From the NCBI RefSeq assembly GCF_037914945.1, contig NZ_CP149788.1:62001-126000 (forward strand): 64,000 nucleotides of DNA, given 5' to 3'. Shown here piece by piece: positions 24,924 through 34,433 of this stretch. Source of the DNA: Haloterrigena sp. KLK7 (GTDB lineage Archaea > Halobacteriota > Halobacteria > Halobacteriales > Natrialbaceae). Position numbers and translations under genes: made by a program. Numbering within the stretch: position 1 is the stretch's first letter; every line of letters begins with the position of its first letter. The notes below the pieces were generated by a model. That model worked only from the letters and a program-made list of their open reading frames with translations. It was not told the origin of the DNA and searched no databases.

Positions 24924-25366
24924 TGGGACTTGAAACGGTCTTTCTCGCCTGTAAACCCGGCGATGAAGGATTGGGTTCGAAACTCGCAGAGACAGTAGTC
25001 GATATCGCAAAGCCGGCGAACGCCCGCGTGGAAGTCGCACAGGTGTTCACGGACGAAGAGTACGAGAACACCACGACGAGTCTCGGTCTGGACGACGAAA
25101 CCGAGATCGCTCCCGAACGGATCGCGAATCAACACGGAACGTTTCGGACCATCGTCGATCGGTTCGACTCCGAGGGTCTCGAGTACGACGTGAGCACCTC
25201 CATCGGGCCGCACGCGAACACCATCGTCGAACTCGCGGCTGACGCGGACCTCCTCGTTATCGCCGGCGACAAGCGATCGCCGGCCGGAAAAGCCATCTTC
25301 GGGTCGACGACACAGGAGGTACTGCTCTCGGCTCCTTGCCCGGTGGTGTTCGTCCGGCGGGAGTGA
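24923..25366 (+). CDS. Universal stress protein, UspA family
   Basis: 147 residues. It starts MGLETVFLACKPGDEGLGSKLAETVVDIAKP, a diverged UspA first strand in which the usual ATDGS loop is replaced. The C-terminal part AADADLLVIAGDKRSPAGKAIFGSTTQEVLLSAPCPVVFVRRE keeps the GxGST-like phosphate motif and the closing strand. The mRNA is probably leaderless, with the palindrome at 24909-24923 as operator. Ligand binding is uncertain because the first Gly of the ATP motif is altered. Confidence 0.85.
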   Translation: MGLETVFLACKPGDEGLGSKLAETVVDIAKPANARVEVAQVFTDEEYENTTTSLGLDDETEIAPERIANQHGTFRTIVDRFDSEGLEYDVSTSIGPHANTIVELAADADLLVIAGDKRSPAGKAIFGSTTQEVLLSAPCPVVFVRRE

Positions 25367-25607
25367 GTCCGAAGCGACGCACCGTGACCTCGATTCAGCG
25401 TTTCTTTTGCCCGACTCGTGGTGGAGGTTGGCGGCGACTGCGCCAGAAAGCGACGTCCCTGCTCCCGTCGCATCGGAGAGCGGGCCATTTGTTCGTCCTA
25501 CCGAAGCCGAACTAGTCGCGGTCTCGCCGGACCGGTGGCCGTATCTGTATTCCATATCGCCTGCCTCGAGCGTGTGGGAATCCGAACGCGTTCGCGGGCC
25601 TGCGACG

Positions 25608-26747
25608 TCAATTGTCGTGTTCAGTGAACGCCTCGCCGGCGTCTTCTGCCATCTCCTTGGCTTCGATATGCGAATACGATTTCCGAACGACCTCCTCACT
25701 GTTGTCCAGAAGTCGAGCCGCAGCGGTGAATCCGCGCTGGCGAACCATCACTTCCCCGGCGCCGCGACGTCCCCCGTGTGGAGCGAGATACCCGTGCTTT
25801 CCCTCGAGTTCGAGATCCGCGTCCGCACAGAGTCTGCGCATGATCCGGCGAGCGCCGTCGGTGTTGATTGAGGGAGGTGCGATGTCGTGGCCACGCAGCG
25901 CTTCGAACACCTCGGTTTGGCCCGTGAGATCATCGACGAACGTCTCGACTTCGTCCGTCGTCCAACCGTGTTCGGCTCGCAACTCGGTCCGAAGCGTTTC
26001 GTAAAGCGAAGGCAGGTGAAACGTCGGAAACACCGGCCACTCGTCGCTCGCGGGATCGAGCAATCTTCGATATCGTCGCATAGGGTTTACAGCTTGCTCC
26101 GTCAGCGATCGATCGGACCAGTCCTGCTTCTTTGCGAGGACGGTCATCTTCCGGTCTTCGAGAGAGACGTCGCCCCACCGGAGCCCGTTCCGACGGTCGT
26201 CCTTTGGATCCGCGAAGATTTCCCCGCCGCGGACGCCGGAGTAACAGAGGATGTAGACGAGGGCTCGGTCGCGGAACGCTTTGATCGCGCCGAACCCCTT
26301 CTCGTCAGCGGCGTCGTGGGCGCGCTCGTCGACGTGGCGCGTGATCAGGAGTCGGTGTTCGTCGGTCCAGGCCTGCTGATCGCCCGATCGACGGCCGTCG
26401 TTCTCGGGAAGGGGCTCCTTCGCGAGGTTTCGCTGCGCGTAGTTCGCCTCGAGGAGCCCCTCGCGAACGCACCAGCCGATGTACGCGCTCACCTGCGCGT
26501 AGTACGTCCGGATCGTCCCCGGTGTGAGATCGCGAGTGGTGAGTTCGCGGGCATATCGACGGAACGTCCGCTCGTCGATCTCGTCGAACGTCGTGCCGGA
26601 TTGCGCGTCCGCTTCGAGCCACCCGAGGAAGTCCTCGACGCAGCGCTCGAGGTTCCGCCGGTAGTTGCCGCTGTCTGCGCCGCCCTTCGACTTCGATTGG
26701 AGGAAGTCCTCGAGCGGGTCACCGACCGGCATCGGTTCGGAACTCAC
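25608..26747 (-). CDS. Tyrosine recombinase/integrase (XerC/D-like phage integrase)
   Basis: 379 residues from a GTG at 26747. The N-terminal SAM-like core-binding domain (about residues 10-115: DFLQSKSKGGADSGNYRRNLERCVEDFLGWL, then LTPGTIRTYYAQVSAYIGWCVREGLL) is followed by the catalytic domain. The first Arg is in YILCYSGVRGGEIF, His and Arg in LAPHGGRRGAGEVMV and the nucleophile Tyr in VVRKSYSHIEA. All catalytic positions appear present. It cuts and rejoins DNA at specific sites. No other mobile-element genes and no tRNA lie beside it, so it may be a remnant integrase or a stand-alone recombinase. Its promoter carries a palindrome also found at 44.65 kb. Confidence 0.88.
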   Translation of the reverse strand: MSSEPMPVGDPLEDFLQSKSKGGADSGNYRRNLERCVEDFLGWLEADAQSGTTFDEIDERTFRRYARELTTRDLTPGTIRTYYAQVSAYIGWCVREGLLEANYAQRNLAKEPLPENDGRRSGDQQAWTDEHRLLITRHVDERAHDAADEKGFGAIKAFRDRALVYILCYSGVRGGEIFADPKDDRRNGLRWGDVSLEDRKMTVLAKKQDWSDRSLTEQAVNPMRRYRRLLDPASDEWPVFPTFHLPSLYETLRTELRAEHGWTTDEVETFVDDLTGQTEVFEALRGHDIAPPSINTDGARRIMRRLCADADLELEGKHGYLAPHGGRRGAGEVMVRQRGFTAAARLLDNSEEVVRKSYSHIEAKEMAEDAGEAFTEHDN

Positions 26748-26811
26748 GCTCGATCACCGTCCCGCCTCCTGTTCCAGTTCATCGTTCGTGATCCAGAGAT
26801 GGAGCGAACTC

Positions 26812-26840
26812 TTATAAAACCACACTAATCAAGTGTGTTC
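26812..26840 (-). promoter_or_regulatory. Integrase promoter with palindromic element
   Basis: On the minus strand TTTTATAA (26812-26819) is a TATA box. Directly upstream is CACACT-TGATT-AGTGTG (26821-26837), an inverted repeat. TAATCAAGTGTGTTC (26826-26840) recurs exactly at 44672-44686 inside a larger palindrome. It could be an operator or a recombinase-binding arm. Confidence 0.5.
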
Positions 26841-27634
26841 GAAGAAGATAACTACTCCACGGAGATCGGATGACGAATACGGCACACGAATGCGTTCTGG
26901 ATCACGGATCGTGTGCAGGGTTATCCAACGTCCCCTCGACGCGATATTGCTATCTTCGATGCGCGTTCCGTTCATCTGCGAGCCCATCTGGATGCACCGC
27001 ACGAAAAGGTGAACCGGGAACATGCCGGCCGTACGTCGGCGTCTGTCCCTTACTGTGTGACCCTCAAACGACCGATCGGAACGATAGCGTTTGCGGGCCA
27101 CCTTGTCTCCTGTCCGAAAGCCGGCCAGGATTATTACAGGAGTACGGGTGTAAACGGCCCGTATGCCGTAGTCGATGCCAGTTGTTCTCAGTTCGCCACG
27201 GGACGAGATGCGTGGCAACGCTGAACTCGTCCGTCCCGTTTCTCACCGGATTCGCTGAACAGCGACTGAACGTCGTTAGCGGGAGAACAAATTGGGACGA
27301 ACGGCCTCTTTAGCGAGATGCGAAACAGAGTTCTATCCACGCGGCTCCAGATGGGTTAGAAACCCTCTTGGGATTCCGCCAATGAAAGAAAATACTGAGA
27401 TCCTATTTTCGATCATGGGGAAAACCAATGAAGTATCCTCGAGGAGGGGTGAAGAGAGTAGATATCCCCGTCTCCGCCCCCAACGGATTAGCGAGAAGCG
27501 AATTCCGACTGAGCTACTGACCCTCGGAATCCTCGAGAGAGCGAACCGCGGGCCTCCCGAGTGAGTCGTTCAGACGGACTCAAGCAGTCACAGCGGAGAA
27601 ACAATTATAATAATTCGGATTGTGAGAATTGAGC
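26841..27634. other. Intergenic region, no supported gene
   Basis: About 790 bases of lower GC. Open frames exist on both strands (for example 26913-27224 rightward), but their Cys- and Arg-rich translations have no family features. The right end holds the promoter of the next UspA gene (TTATAATAATT at about 27605). Confidence 0.35.
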
Positions 27635-28063
27635 ATGGTAATCGTTGCAGCAGTCGACCGTTCGGAGCGAGCGCCAGCCGTTCTCGACCAGGCGGCCACC
27701 TTAGCCGACCAGTTCGGAGAGTCCCTACACGTCATCCACGTGATGACGCGATCAGAGGCTATCGACGCCGAAACCACGGGCATCAGCAAGGACGAGGGCG
27801 TCGAGATATCGGAGTTGCGCGCAGTTGCTGCAGGCGTAGTGACGGACCTGCTCGAGGATCATCCCGTCTCGGTCGAAACGACGGAAATCGGACGGATCGG
27901 GGATCCGGCGGACGAAATCATCGAGTACGCGGAGGACCACGATGCGCGGTACATCGTTGTCGGTCCCCGGCGGCGGTCGCAAACGGGGAAGATGCTCTTC
28001 GGGAGCGTCGCTCAGTCCATCCTTCTCAACACGAACCGGCCGGTCGTGTCCGTGTTGGGCTAG
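27635..28063 (+). CDS. Universal stress protein, UspA family
   Basis: 142 residues from ATG 27635 (an in-frame TTG six bases earlier is unlikely). MVIVAAVDRSERAPAVLDQAATLADQFGESLHVIHVM is the standard start. The C-terminal half is GDPADEIIEYAEDHDARYIVVGPRRRSQTGKMLFGSVAQSILLNTNRPVVSVLG, with the phosphate-binding GS. A TATA-like AT-rich stretch lies 25-30 bases upstream, so the mRNA is probably leaderless. UspA-like proteins often accompany TRAP transporters, and one begins 600 bases downstream. Confidence 0.88.
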   Translation: MVIVAAVDRSERAPAVLDQAATLADQFGESLHVIHVMTRSEAIDAETTGISKDEGVEISELRAVAAGVVTDLLEDHPVSVETTEIGRIGDPADEIIEYAEDHDARYIVVGPRRRSQTGKMLFGSVAQSILLNTNRPVVSVLG

Positions 28064-28661
28064 CGAGCGAACCGGAGTACGGTCCGTAGCGATCTCTCGT
28101 GCGCTTCGACACCGGTCGGGGACCGATCGCGGCGTGTATCGCGACAGAGTGCAGGATCGACTGCTCGGGTGAACCCGTAGATCGGTTGATGTGCGAGCGT
28201 CGCTGACCGATGCTGACACCGTCTGGCTTCTCATCTCGCGAAGGCAAATAACCGGTATGGTGCGAACGAGTCTGTCGGCCTCTTTCGGGTCATAGTCGCT
28301 AGAGAGGCTCTCAATACGCCACCTATTCGGCCGGTTTCTCGCCGAAGAGTCCTAGCGCTTCATCGGGAGTGACTCCTAGCGCCGGTTGGCTATTCCGTTC
28401 TATACGCGTGCACGGAAAAGCGGACCATCGATACCCCTCGTATTCGATGGTATGCTCCTCTTCGTTACCCACTCGGGGACGCTCCGTTACCCACTCGAGC
28501 GTTAATGCGAGGTCTGATTCCTCGCTAGCAGGGGGTGCAGCTGATCCCGATACGCTCCGATCAGTTCGACTCGCTTGTACAATCAGCCTGCTAATGAATT
28601 AGAACGAGGTAATCCCCCCAATCTTTATGCATAATTAGCTTCTTGTGTAGTATGGGATACC
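28064..28661. other. Intergenic region upstream of the TRAP operon
   Basis: About 600 bases. On the minus strand an open frame ending at 28323 and reaching back to about 28590 has no ATG. It reads EHTIEYEGYRWSAFPCTRIE and similar protein-like sequence, so it may be a gene fragment. The TRAP promoter (TTTATGCATAATTAG near 28622-28636) is at the right end. Confidence 0.35.
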
Positions 28662-29675
28662 ATGGCAGAACAAGGACGGAGACCGCTATTGAAAGCTATC
28701 GGTGGCACTGCAACGCTCGGTATCAGCGCTCTCGCCGGCTGTATCGGCGATGGGGCGTCCGGGGACACCTTCCAGATCGCTGCGACGTTCAACCAAGATC
28801 ACCCGCAAGTACAACTCCTCGAGCGATGGGGAGAGAACGTCTCGAACGAGACCGACGGAAGCCTGAGCATCGAGTACGTGAGCCTCGGCGGAGAGGAAGA
28901 TCACATAAGCGCCACGTCCTCCGGGAGTATCGCTGGCCACGGCGTCGCGATGACGGCGCTCACCCAGTCGTACGGTACCGAGTACGGGTTCCTGGAAGCG
29001 CCGTTCGTCGCCGAGGACTGGGAGCACTTTCAGGCGCTCATGGACGAGTACGTCTACGGCGACGGCGGGTTCAACGATCAACTGATAAACGACGCCAACC
29101 AGCGAATCCTGGGGTCGGCGTTCCGCGGGCTTCGAGGAACGACCGCGAACAAAGAAGTGAGCGAGCCGTCCGATATCGAGGGCATCAAGATGCGACTCCC
29201 CGAGTTCGAGACGTGGGTCAACAGCTGGGAAGAGATCGGCGCCCAGGCGACGCCCGTTCCGTACGACGAACTGTACCAGGCCCTTCAGACGGGCGTCGTG
29301 TCGTCCTCCGAGGGACCGATCGCACAGTTCGTGGATTCCAGCCTGTACGAGGTGCAAACGCACTTCTCGCAGACCGATCATCTCCTCCAGACGCAGAATT
29401 GGGTGATCAACGAGGATCGGTGGCAGAGTCTGGACGAAAGCGAGCAGGAAGCGATGCAGACGGCGCTCGACGAAGCGATCGAGTGGGGCAACGAGGAGAC
29501 TCGGTCCCAAGCGGAGGAGCTCTACCAGATGGTACAAGACGAGCACGACGTAACGGTCGTCTCCAGTGATGATGTCGACCAAGACGCGTTCCGGAGCGCC
29601 GCGGAGCCGCAGTTAGAAGCGTTCTTCAGCGACCGCTGGGAGCCGAGCCTGGAAGACGTGCAGTCGTTAGCCTAA
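28662..29675 (+). CDS. TRAP transporter substrate-binding lipoprotein (DctP family)
   Basis: 337 residues. The signal MAEQGRRPLLKAIGGTATLGISALAGC has an RR pair and lipobox Cys. The DctP fold shows TFNQDHPQVQLLERWGENVSNETDGSLSIEY, then LRGTTANKEVSEPSDIEGIKMRLPEFETWVNSWEEIGAQATPVPYDELYQALQTGVV, where the Arg of KMRLPE is the residue that binds the substrate carboxylate. It captures an organic acid outside the cell for the DctQM membrane pair that follows. Given the acid-sugar genes downstream, the ligand is probably a sugar acid (inference). Confidence 0.92.
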   Translation: MAEQGRRPLLKAIGGTATLGISALAGCIGDGASGDTFQIAATFNQDHPQVQLLERWGENVSNETDGSLSIEYVSLGGEEDHISATSSGSIAGHGVAMTALTQSYGTEYGFLEAPFVAEDWEHFQALMDEYVYGDGGFNDQLINDANQRILGSAFRGLRGTTANKEVSEPSDIEGIKMRLPEFETWVNSWEEIGAQATPVPYDELYQALQTGVVSSSEGPIAQFVDSSLYEVQTHFSQTDHLLQTQNWVINEDRWQSLDESEQEAMQTALDEAIEWGNEETRSQAEELYQMVQDEHDVTVVSSDDVDQDAFRSAAEPQLEAFFSDRWEPSLEDVQSLA

Positions 29676-29702
29676 CGTGGATGAACGTGAATAGAGAACA
29701 CC

Positions 29703-30254
29703 ATGACTAGCATACGAGATATAGTCACCCTGAATTCCGCGATGTCTGCCGGTCCCCTGATGGACAGGATAGAACAGCTGCTGGGCGGCCTCGGGAAGCT
29801 CACCCTGGCGACGATGGGAGTGATCGTCGGGCTACAGATACTCTTCCGATTCGTTCCGGTGAGTTTCCCGAGCGTTTGGACGACTGAAGTCGCTCGATAC
29901 CTGCTCGTATTCATGACGCTAACCGGCGTTCCGTACGCGATGCGACGTGAAAATCACATCTCGGTACGACCGCTGCTGCGGATGGTCTCCGATTCGATTC
30001 GGAACCTCATGATCACGCTCTCGAACGTCCTGGTCGTCGTGATGTGCTCGATCGTGGTGCTATCCGGGTTCACCATCCTGGAGCGAACGATGTTGCAGTC
30101 GCTCCCGACGGTCGGCTGGCTGAAGGTCGGATACTTGATGATCTACCTCATCGCCGTGTTCGGCCTCTGCATCGTGTTCATCTTCGAGCAGACGGCGCGG
30201 ATCTGGACCGGCGAAGCCACGGAGCCGGACGTCCGGGTGGTCAACGATGACTGA
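29703..30254 (+). CDS. TRAP transporter small permease (DctQ family)
   Basis: 183 residues with four predicted TM segments (about 30-55, 70-90, 110-135, 145-170). The family pattern FRFVPVSFPSVWTTEVARYLLVFMTLTGVPYAMRRENHISV contains the conserved W-[TS]-x-E-[VI]-[AS]-R-Y and the charged R-x-x-x-H segment. It lies 27 bases after DctP and overlaps the DctM start by 8 bases. Confidence 0.92.
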   Translation: MTSIRDIVTLNSAMSAGPLMDRIEQLLGGLGKLTLATMGVIVGLQILFRFVPVSFPSVWTTEVARYLLVFMTLTGVPYAMRRENHISVRPLLRMVSDSIRNLMITLSNVLVVVMCSIVVLSGFTILERTMLQSLPTVGWLKVGYLMIYLIAVFGLCIVFIFEQTARIWTGEATEPDVRVVNDD

Positions 30255-31551
30255 TCCGCTAGTGCTGGCCATGCTGTTCGTCGTGCCGTTGCTAGTCATG
30301 TACGTGTTCGGCGTTCACGTCGCGTTCGCACTCGGATTAGTCTCCGCGCTGGTAATGTTGCTCGGCGTCGGTCCGACGTGGACCGTCGAGACGTTCGCGA
30401 ATCAGATGTACAGCTCGCTAAACAGCTTCACGCTGCTCGCGATTCCGTTCTTCCTGTTCGCGGGGCGGATGATGAACTCGATCGGCCTGACGGACGACAT
30501 CTTCGACTTCGCCGAAGCGCTCGTTCGTCCGCTCCCCGGCGGGCTCGGCCACGTGAACGTCGTGGTGAGTATCATCTTCTCCGGGATGAGCGGCGCGGCA
30601 GTGGCGGACGCCGCCGGGCTCGGGTCCATCGAGTACGAAGCGATGACCAGCCGCGGGTACGACGGTCCGACCGCGGCCGGAATCACCGGCGCGTCCTCGA
30701 CCATCGGCCCGATCATCCCGCCGAGTATTCCGATCATCGTCTACGGTGTGACCGCGCAGGTCTCGATCGGGGCCCTCTTCCTCGCCGGGATCCTCCCCGG
30801 CCTAGTGATGGGCCTCGGCCTCATGGCGTTCATCACCGTCGGCGCGCTGAGGAGCGGCACGGCGACCGTAGAGGCGTTCAGCCTCCGCGAACTCTTCGAG
30901 ACGAGCATTCGGGCGCTGCCCGGCCTCATCGCGCCGGCGATCATCATCGGCGGCATCGCGACCGGTCTGTTCACCCCGACCGAGGCGGCCGCCGTCGCCG
31001 GAATCTACGCGGTTGTGCTGGGCGGGCTCTACTACCGAAACTTAGATCCGAGCAAGCTCTGGTCCATCCTCGGCGACACGTTCGAGGACACCGCCGTGCT
31101 GACGCTCATCATCGCGTTCGCAAACATCTACGGGTTCGTCCTCACCATCTCGGGCCTGCCGACGGTTCTCACCGAGCAGCTCCTGACTATCTCGTCGGAG
31201 CCGACGATCCTGCTCCTCCTGTTCGCCCTGTTCTTCCTGATCCTCGGCACGTTCATGGAGACCATCGCGATCATCATGATCGTCGTTCCGATCGTCGCCC
31301 CGATACTTCCACAGATCGGCATCGATCCGATCCACTTCGGTATCGTGATGATGGTCGCCCTGATGATCGGACTCATCTCGCCGCCGTTCGGCGTCGTGCT
31401 CTTCGCACTGGAACGCGTCACCGATCTGGATATCGAGGATATCATCAAGGGGATCATCCCGTACTACATTCCGTTGCTCGGGGCCCTGGTACTGCTGATC
31501 CTCTTCCCCTCGATCGTCCTCACCGTCCCTCGCTACTTAGGTCTCGCGTAA
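30247..31551 (+). CDS. TRAP transporter large permease (DctM family)
   Basis: 434 residues with 11-12 TM segments. Family motifs are LLAIPFFLFAGRMMNS, IFSGMSGAAVADAAGLGSIEYEAM, GITGASSTIGPIIPPSIPIIVYG and AVAGIYAVVLGG. It uses the sodium or proton gradient to import the acid presented by DctP. Its start at 30247 lies within the end of dctQ, so the two are translationally coupled. It is the last gene of the transporter operon and is followed by a convergent aldolase gene. Confidence 0.93.
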   Translation: MTDPLVLAMLFVVPLLVMYVFGVHVAFALGLVSALVMLLGVGPTWTVETFANQMYSSLNSFTLLAIPFFLFAGRMMNSIGLTDDIFDFAEALVRPLPGGLGHVNVVVSIIFSGMSGAAVADAAGLGSIEYEAMTSRGYDGPTAAGITGASSTIGPIIPPSIPIIVYGVTAQVSIGALFLAGILPGLVMGLGLMAFITVGALRSGTATVEAFSLRELFETSIRALPGLIAPAIIIGGIATGLFTPTEAAAVAGIYAVVLGGLYYRNLDPSKLWSILGDTFEDTAVLTLIIAFANIYGFVLTISGLPTVLTEQLLTISSEPTILLLLFALFFLILGTFMETIAIIMIVVPIVAPILPQIGIDPIHFGIVMMVALMIGLISPPFGVVLFALERVTDLDIEDIIKGIIPYYIPLLGALVLLILFPSIVLTVPRYLGLA

Positions 31552-31690
31552 CACCTCTTTTGCCTTCCAGCGGTTCAGTCACCTACTCGCGCGGCGTTCT
31601 CGAATTCGTCACGCACCGATCGCTCGAGGAGAAAGAGCACTCGAAAACGCGCCCAGACCGAGCGACCGGAGGATCCGGACTTGACTTCGA

Positions 31691-32452
31691 TCAGTTATCG
31701 ACGAGGTCCTCGAACTCCGCTCGCGCCGCGTCGCTACCCGACGAGAGGTAGGCGATATCGGCGCCGGCTATCAGGAAGTCGATGCCCGCATCGGTCCAGC
31801 GGTGGATGCTCTCGCGGTCGGTGGCCAACATCCCGACGGCCTTGTCGTGGTTCCGTGCCGTCGTTACTATTGAGTCCAACGCGGACTCGAACCGCTCGTC
31901 CTCCCACTGACCGAAGACGCCGAGCGACGCCGAGAGGTCTCCGTGACCGACGATGACCGCGTCGACGCCGTCGACGGAGACGATGTCCGCCGCGTTTTCC
32001 ACGCCACGTTCCGTTTCGATCTGGAGGATCGTGACCAACTCGTCGTCGGCCGTTTCGAAATACTCCTCGAAGGTGCGGCCGTAATCGGACGCTCGAGCGG
32101 GCGCGACACCGCGGGTTCCCTCCGGCGGGTATCGCATCGCGTCGACGGCTCGCTCCGCCTGCTCGGCGGTTTCGATCATCGGAATCATGAGCCCCGCGAC
32201 GCCGAGGTCGAGGACGCGCTTGATCCAGGCCGAGTCGTTCAACGGGACGCGGACGATAGGCGCCGCGTCGCGGTGAACTGCCCGGAGCAGATTGCCGACC
32301 GTCTCCAGTCCCATGTCGGTGTGTTCCGTATCGATAACGACGAAATCGAATCCCTCGGAACAGATTTCAGCGACGGCCGGATGACCGATCGAGATCCAGT
32401 TCCCCGTCGCGGGTTCGCCCGGCTGAAACAACTGCCGTGTATCGTCCGTCAT
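31691..32452 (-). CDS. HpcH/HpaI-family aldolase (2-keto-3-deoxy-acid type)
   Basis: 253 residues from ATG 32452; a TTTTTAATC TATA-like element lies upstream on the minus strand. It has the class II pyruvate aldolase barrel: WISIGHPAVAEICSEGFDFVVIDTEHTDM (catalytic His and Asp region), PIVRVPLNDSAWIKRVLDLGVAGLMIPMIETAEQAERAV, TILQIETERGVENAADI (metal-binding Glu) and DAVIVGHGDLSASLG (metal-binding Asp). Such enzymes cleave 2-keto-3-deoxy sugar acids into pyruvate and an aldehyde. It reads against the transporter and is part of the acid-sugar island. Exact substrate unknown. Confidence 0.88.
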   Translation of the reverse strand: MTDDTRQLFQPGEPATGNWISIGHPAVAEICSEGFDFVVIDTEHTDMGLETVGNLLRAVHRDAAPIVRVPLNDSAWIKRVLDLGVAGLMIPMIETAEQAERAVDAMRYPPEGTRGVAPARASDYGRTFEEYFETADDELVTILQIETERGVENAADIVSVDGVDAVIVGHGDLSASLGVFGQWEDERFESALDSIVTTARNHDKAVGMLATDRESIHRWTDAGIDFLIAGADIAYLSSGSDAARAEFEDLVDN

Positions 32453-32697
32453 AGGTACACGAAACGACACCCGCGATTAAAAACTTGCTGCCCGGAGGGC
32501 TCTCCGCGGGATCCTCTCGGCTCCAGGGTGCCAGATATCGGGTCGACCGCGACTCGCCGGTCCGTGCTCGGTCGCCAGTATCGCTCTCCTCGAATATCGT
32601 ACCCGTCCGCAGCGGAGTTGCGTGCTCCGAACCGTTTCTCCGCCAGTAGCGGCGGCGGCACACTTATATAGGTGGGTGAACAACTACCACAGGAATC

Positions 32698-33486
32698 ATG
32701 CCCGATTGGTTAGCGGATGATGTAGCGGTAGTTACTGGCGGCTCGAGCGGTAACGGACGAGCGATCAGCCTGACGCTGGCAGAGCACGGTGCGAACGTCG
32801 TCGTCGCCGACCTGCAGTCGGACCCCCGCGGCGGCGGTACCCCGACGCACGAGAAAATTCAGCAAGAGTACGGCCAGGAAGCGGCCTACGTCGAATGCAA
32901 CGTCGCCAACGTTTCGGACCTTCGAGAAGCGATCGCCGCCGCCGACGAGCTCGGTGGCGTCTCGATCATGGTCAACAACGCCGGCATCACGCACAGCAAC
33001 GAGTTCCTCGAGACGACCGAGGAGGACTTCGACCGGATCATGGATATCAACGTCAAAGGCGTGTTCTTCGGCGCTCAGGCGGCTGCCGAGAGCATGATCG
33101 AAGCGGGACGGAGCGGCTCGATCATCAACATGTCCAGCGTCACGTCGTTTATCGGCCGCGGCGACGGCGTGCGGTACTCCACGTCGAAAGGCGCGGTCGA
33201 ATCGATGACGTACGCGCTGGCGGACCGACTCGGTCCCGAGGGCATTCGCGTGAACTCGATCCACCCGAGCATGATCGAGACGCCCATGACGGAGGACGAC
33301 CTCGAGCTGATCGACAACGAATCGTCCGAGAAACACGAGCAAGCGACGCCGCTCGGTCGGATCGGCCAGCCACAGGACGTGGCGGACACCGCGCTGTACC
33401 TCGCCAGCCCGCTCGCGAGCTTCATCAACGGCGAGAAGATGGTCGTCGACGGCGGCGTCACGACCACGATGGGCGGCGGCTACTAA
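32698..33486 (+). CDS. Short-chain dehydrogenase/reductase
   Basis: 262 residues. The cofactor site is VAVVTGGSSGNGRAISLTLAEHG (TGxxxGxG), then VNNAGITHS, and catalytic Ser in INMSSVTSF with YSTSK (Tyr and Lys). The end is ASFINGEKMVVDGGVTTTMGGGY. It is an NAD(P)-dependent alcohol or polyol oxidoreductase. CTTATATAGG at about 32661-32670 gives a TATA box 28-37 bases before the ATG, so the mRNA is nearly leaderless. In the island it could oxidise the sugar to its lactone or acid, or handle a downstream keto acid; which one is not evident. Confidence 0.9.
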   Translation: MPDWLADDVAVVTGGSSGNGRAISLTLAEHGANVVVADLQSDPRGGGTPTHEKIQQEYGQEAAYVECNVANVSDLREAIAAADELGGVSIMVNNAGITHSNEFLETTEEDFDRIMDINVKGVFFGAQAAAESMIEAGRSGSIINMSSVTSFIGRGDGVRYSTSKGAVESMTYALADRLGPEGIRVNSIHPSMIETPMTEDDLELIDNESSEKHEQATPLGRIGQPQDVADTALYLASPLASFINGEKMVVDGGVTTTMGGGY

Positions 33487-33863
33487 CGATCAGTTGACCG
33501 GTCACACGCGACGAACGCTGTGTAGCGCCACCGCTGAGTACAAGACGGGTCCGTACGCGGAACGGTACTGACGAGACTGCGGTGGCGCCAACAGTGTCCG
33601 GAGTCCGACGATAGCCTCGTCCTCGAGCAGAAGCGGTTCGGCGAGAACAGTATTTTTCGGCCGGCGGTGATTCCGCCGCCGTTCGGCTCTCGATCGTGGC
33701 TCGGCTAGCCGTGTAATTGACGACCGTCACAGCCGCCGGGAAAAGCTGAATCGGTTCTGAACGCGGCCGTTCACTGGTCGCGAGAACACGCCGTCGCGCT
33801 ACTCACCGTCAGCGGCAATCGGTGGCAGTTCGCGTCAGCGGTTCCGAACCTGCAGATCGCTCG
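33487..33863. other. Intergenic region, no supported gene
   Basis: About 375 bases between the convergent SDR and VOC genes. Open frames are Arg/Ser-rich shadows. I see no repeat or structured RNA in it. Confidence 0.4.
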
Positions 33864-34289
33864 CTACGCTCGCTCATCGACGGGACGCGGATCTTCGACG
33901 ATTTGCATGGGGAGCGGCGTGTCGTGATAATCGAGCGTGGTGATCTTCCAGTCGATCCCGTCTCGGATCTCGTCGACGAAACCGTATCCCAGCACCTCGA
34001 GTTCCGCCCGGCGCCGTTCGATATCGTCGACCTCGAACGCGATGTGGAAGAAGCCGGGACCGTGCTCCTGGAGGTGCTCGTAGTGCCACCCGCGCTCGGC
34101 GGTCGGAGACGTGAACTCGATGATGGTCTCGCCGATCGAGTAGAGCGCGACCTCGCAGTGGTCGTCCTCGAAGTGGACCTTTTGAATCCGATCCATGCCG
34201 AAGTCGTCCTCGAACACAGCCGTGTACTCGTCTATCTCCTTCTCGACGCCGCCGATAAGTATCGCTATGTGATGGATTCGCTCGAACAC
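33864..34289 (-). CDS. VOC superfamily protein (glyoxalase / methylmalonyl-CoA epimerase-like)
   Basis: 141 residues. The paired beta-alpha-beta-beta-beta modules are FERIHHIAILIGGVEKEIDEYTAVFEDDFGM and GPGFFHIAFEVDDIERRRAELEVLGYGFVDE. Metal-ligand candidates are His in IHHIAI, Glu in IIEFTSP, His in FFHIAF and Glu in MQIVEDP, as in epimerases and dioxygenases of the superfamily. It is cytoplasmic; the substrate is perhaps a keto acid of the island. It diverges from the duplicated-domain gene at 34434. Confidence 0.85.
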   Translation of the reverse strand: MFERIHHIAILIGGVEKEIDEYTAVFEDDFGMDRIQKVHFEDDHCEVALYSIGETIIEFTSPTAERGWHYEHLQEHGPGFFHIAFEVDDIERRRAELEVLGYGFVDEIRDGIDWKITTLDYHDTPLPMQIVEDPRPVDERA

Positions 34290-34433
34290 ACCGAAGAGTG
34301 CGTTCCTCGGTCACAAATAACTTTTCCCGCGGTAACTCCACGCACGAGACGTTCACAGGTGGGGGATGCTAAACTAGCAAATATTTCATCTACCCAAATA
34401 TTTTTATAATTTCGGAACGGCGTATGAACCACG

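Noticed and set aside
25608-26840. Integrase as the left end of a tRNA-inserted element
   Set aside because: No tRNA gene or tRNA fragment could be seen near the integrase, and no phage or plasmid genes accompany it.
28323-28590. Minus-strand frame with protein-like sequence
   Set aside because: No start codon and no recognised family; kept only as a remark in the intergenic entry.
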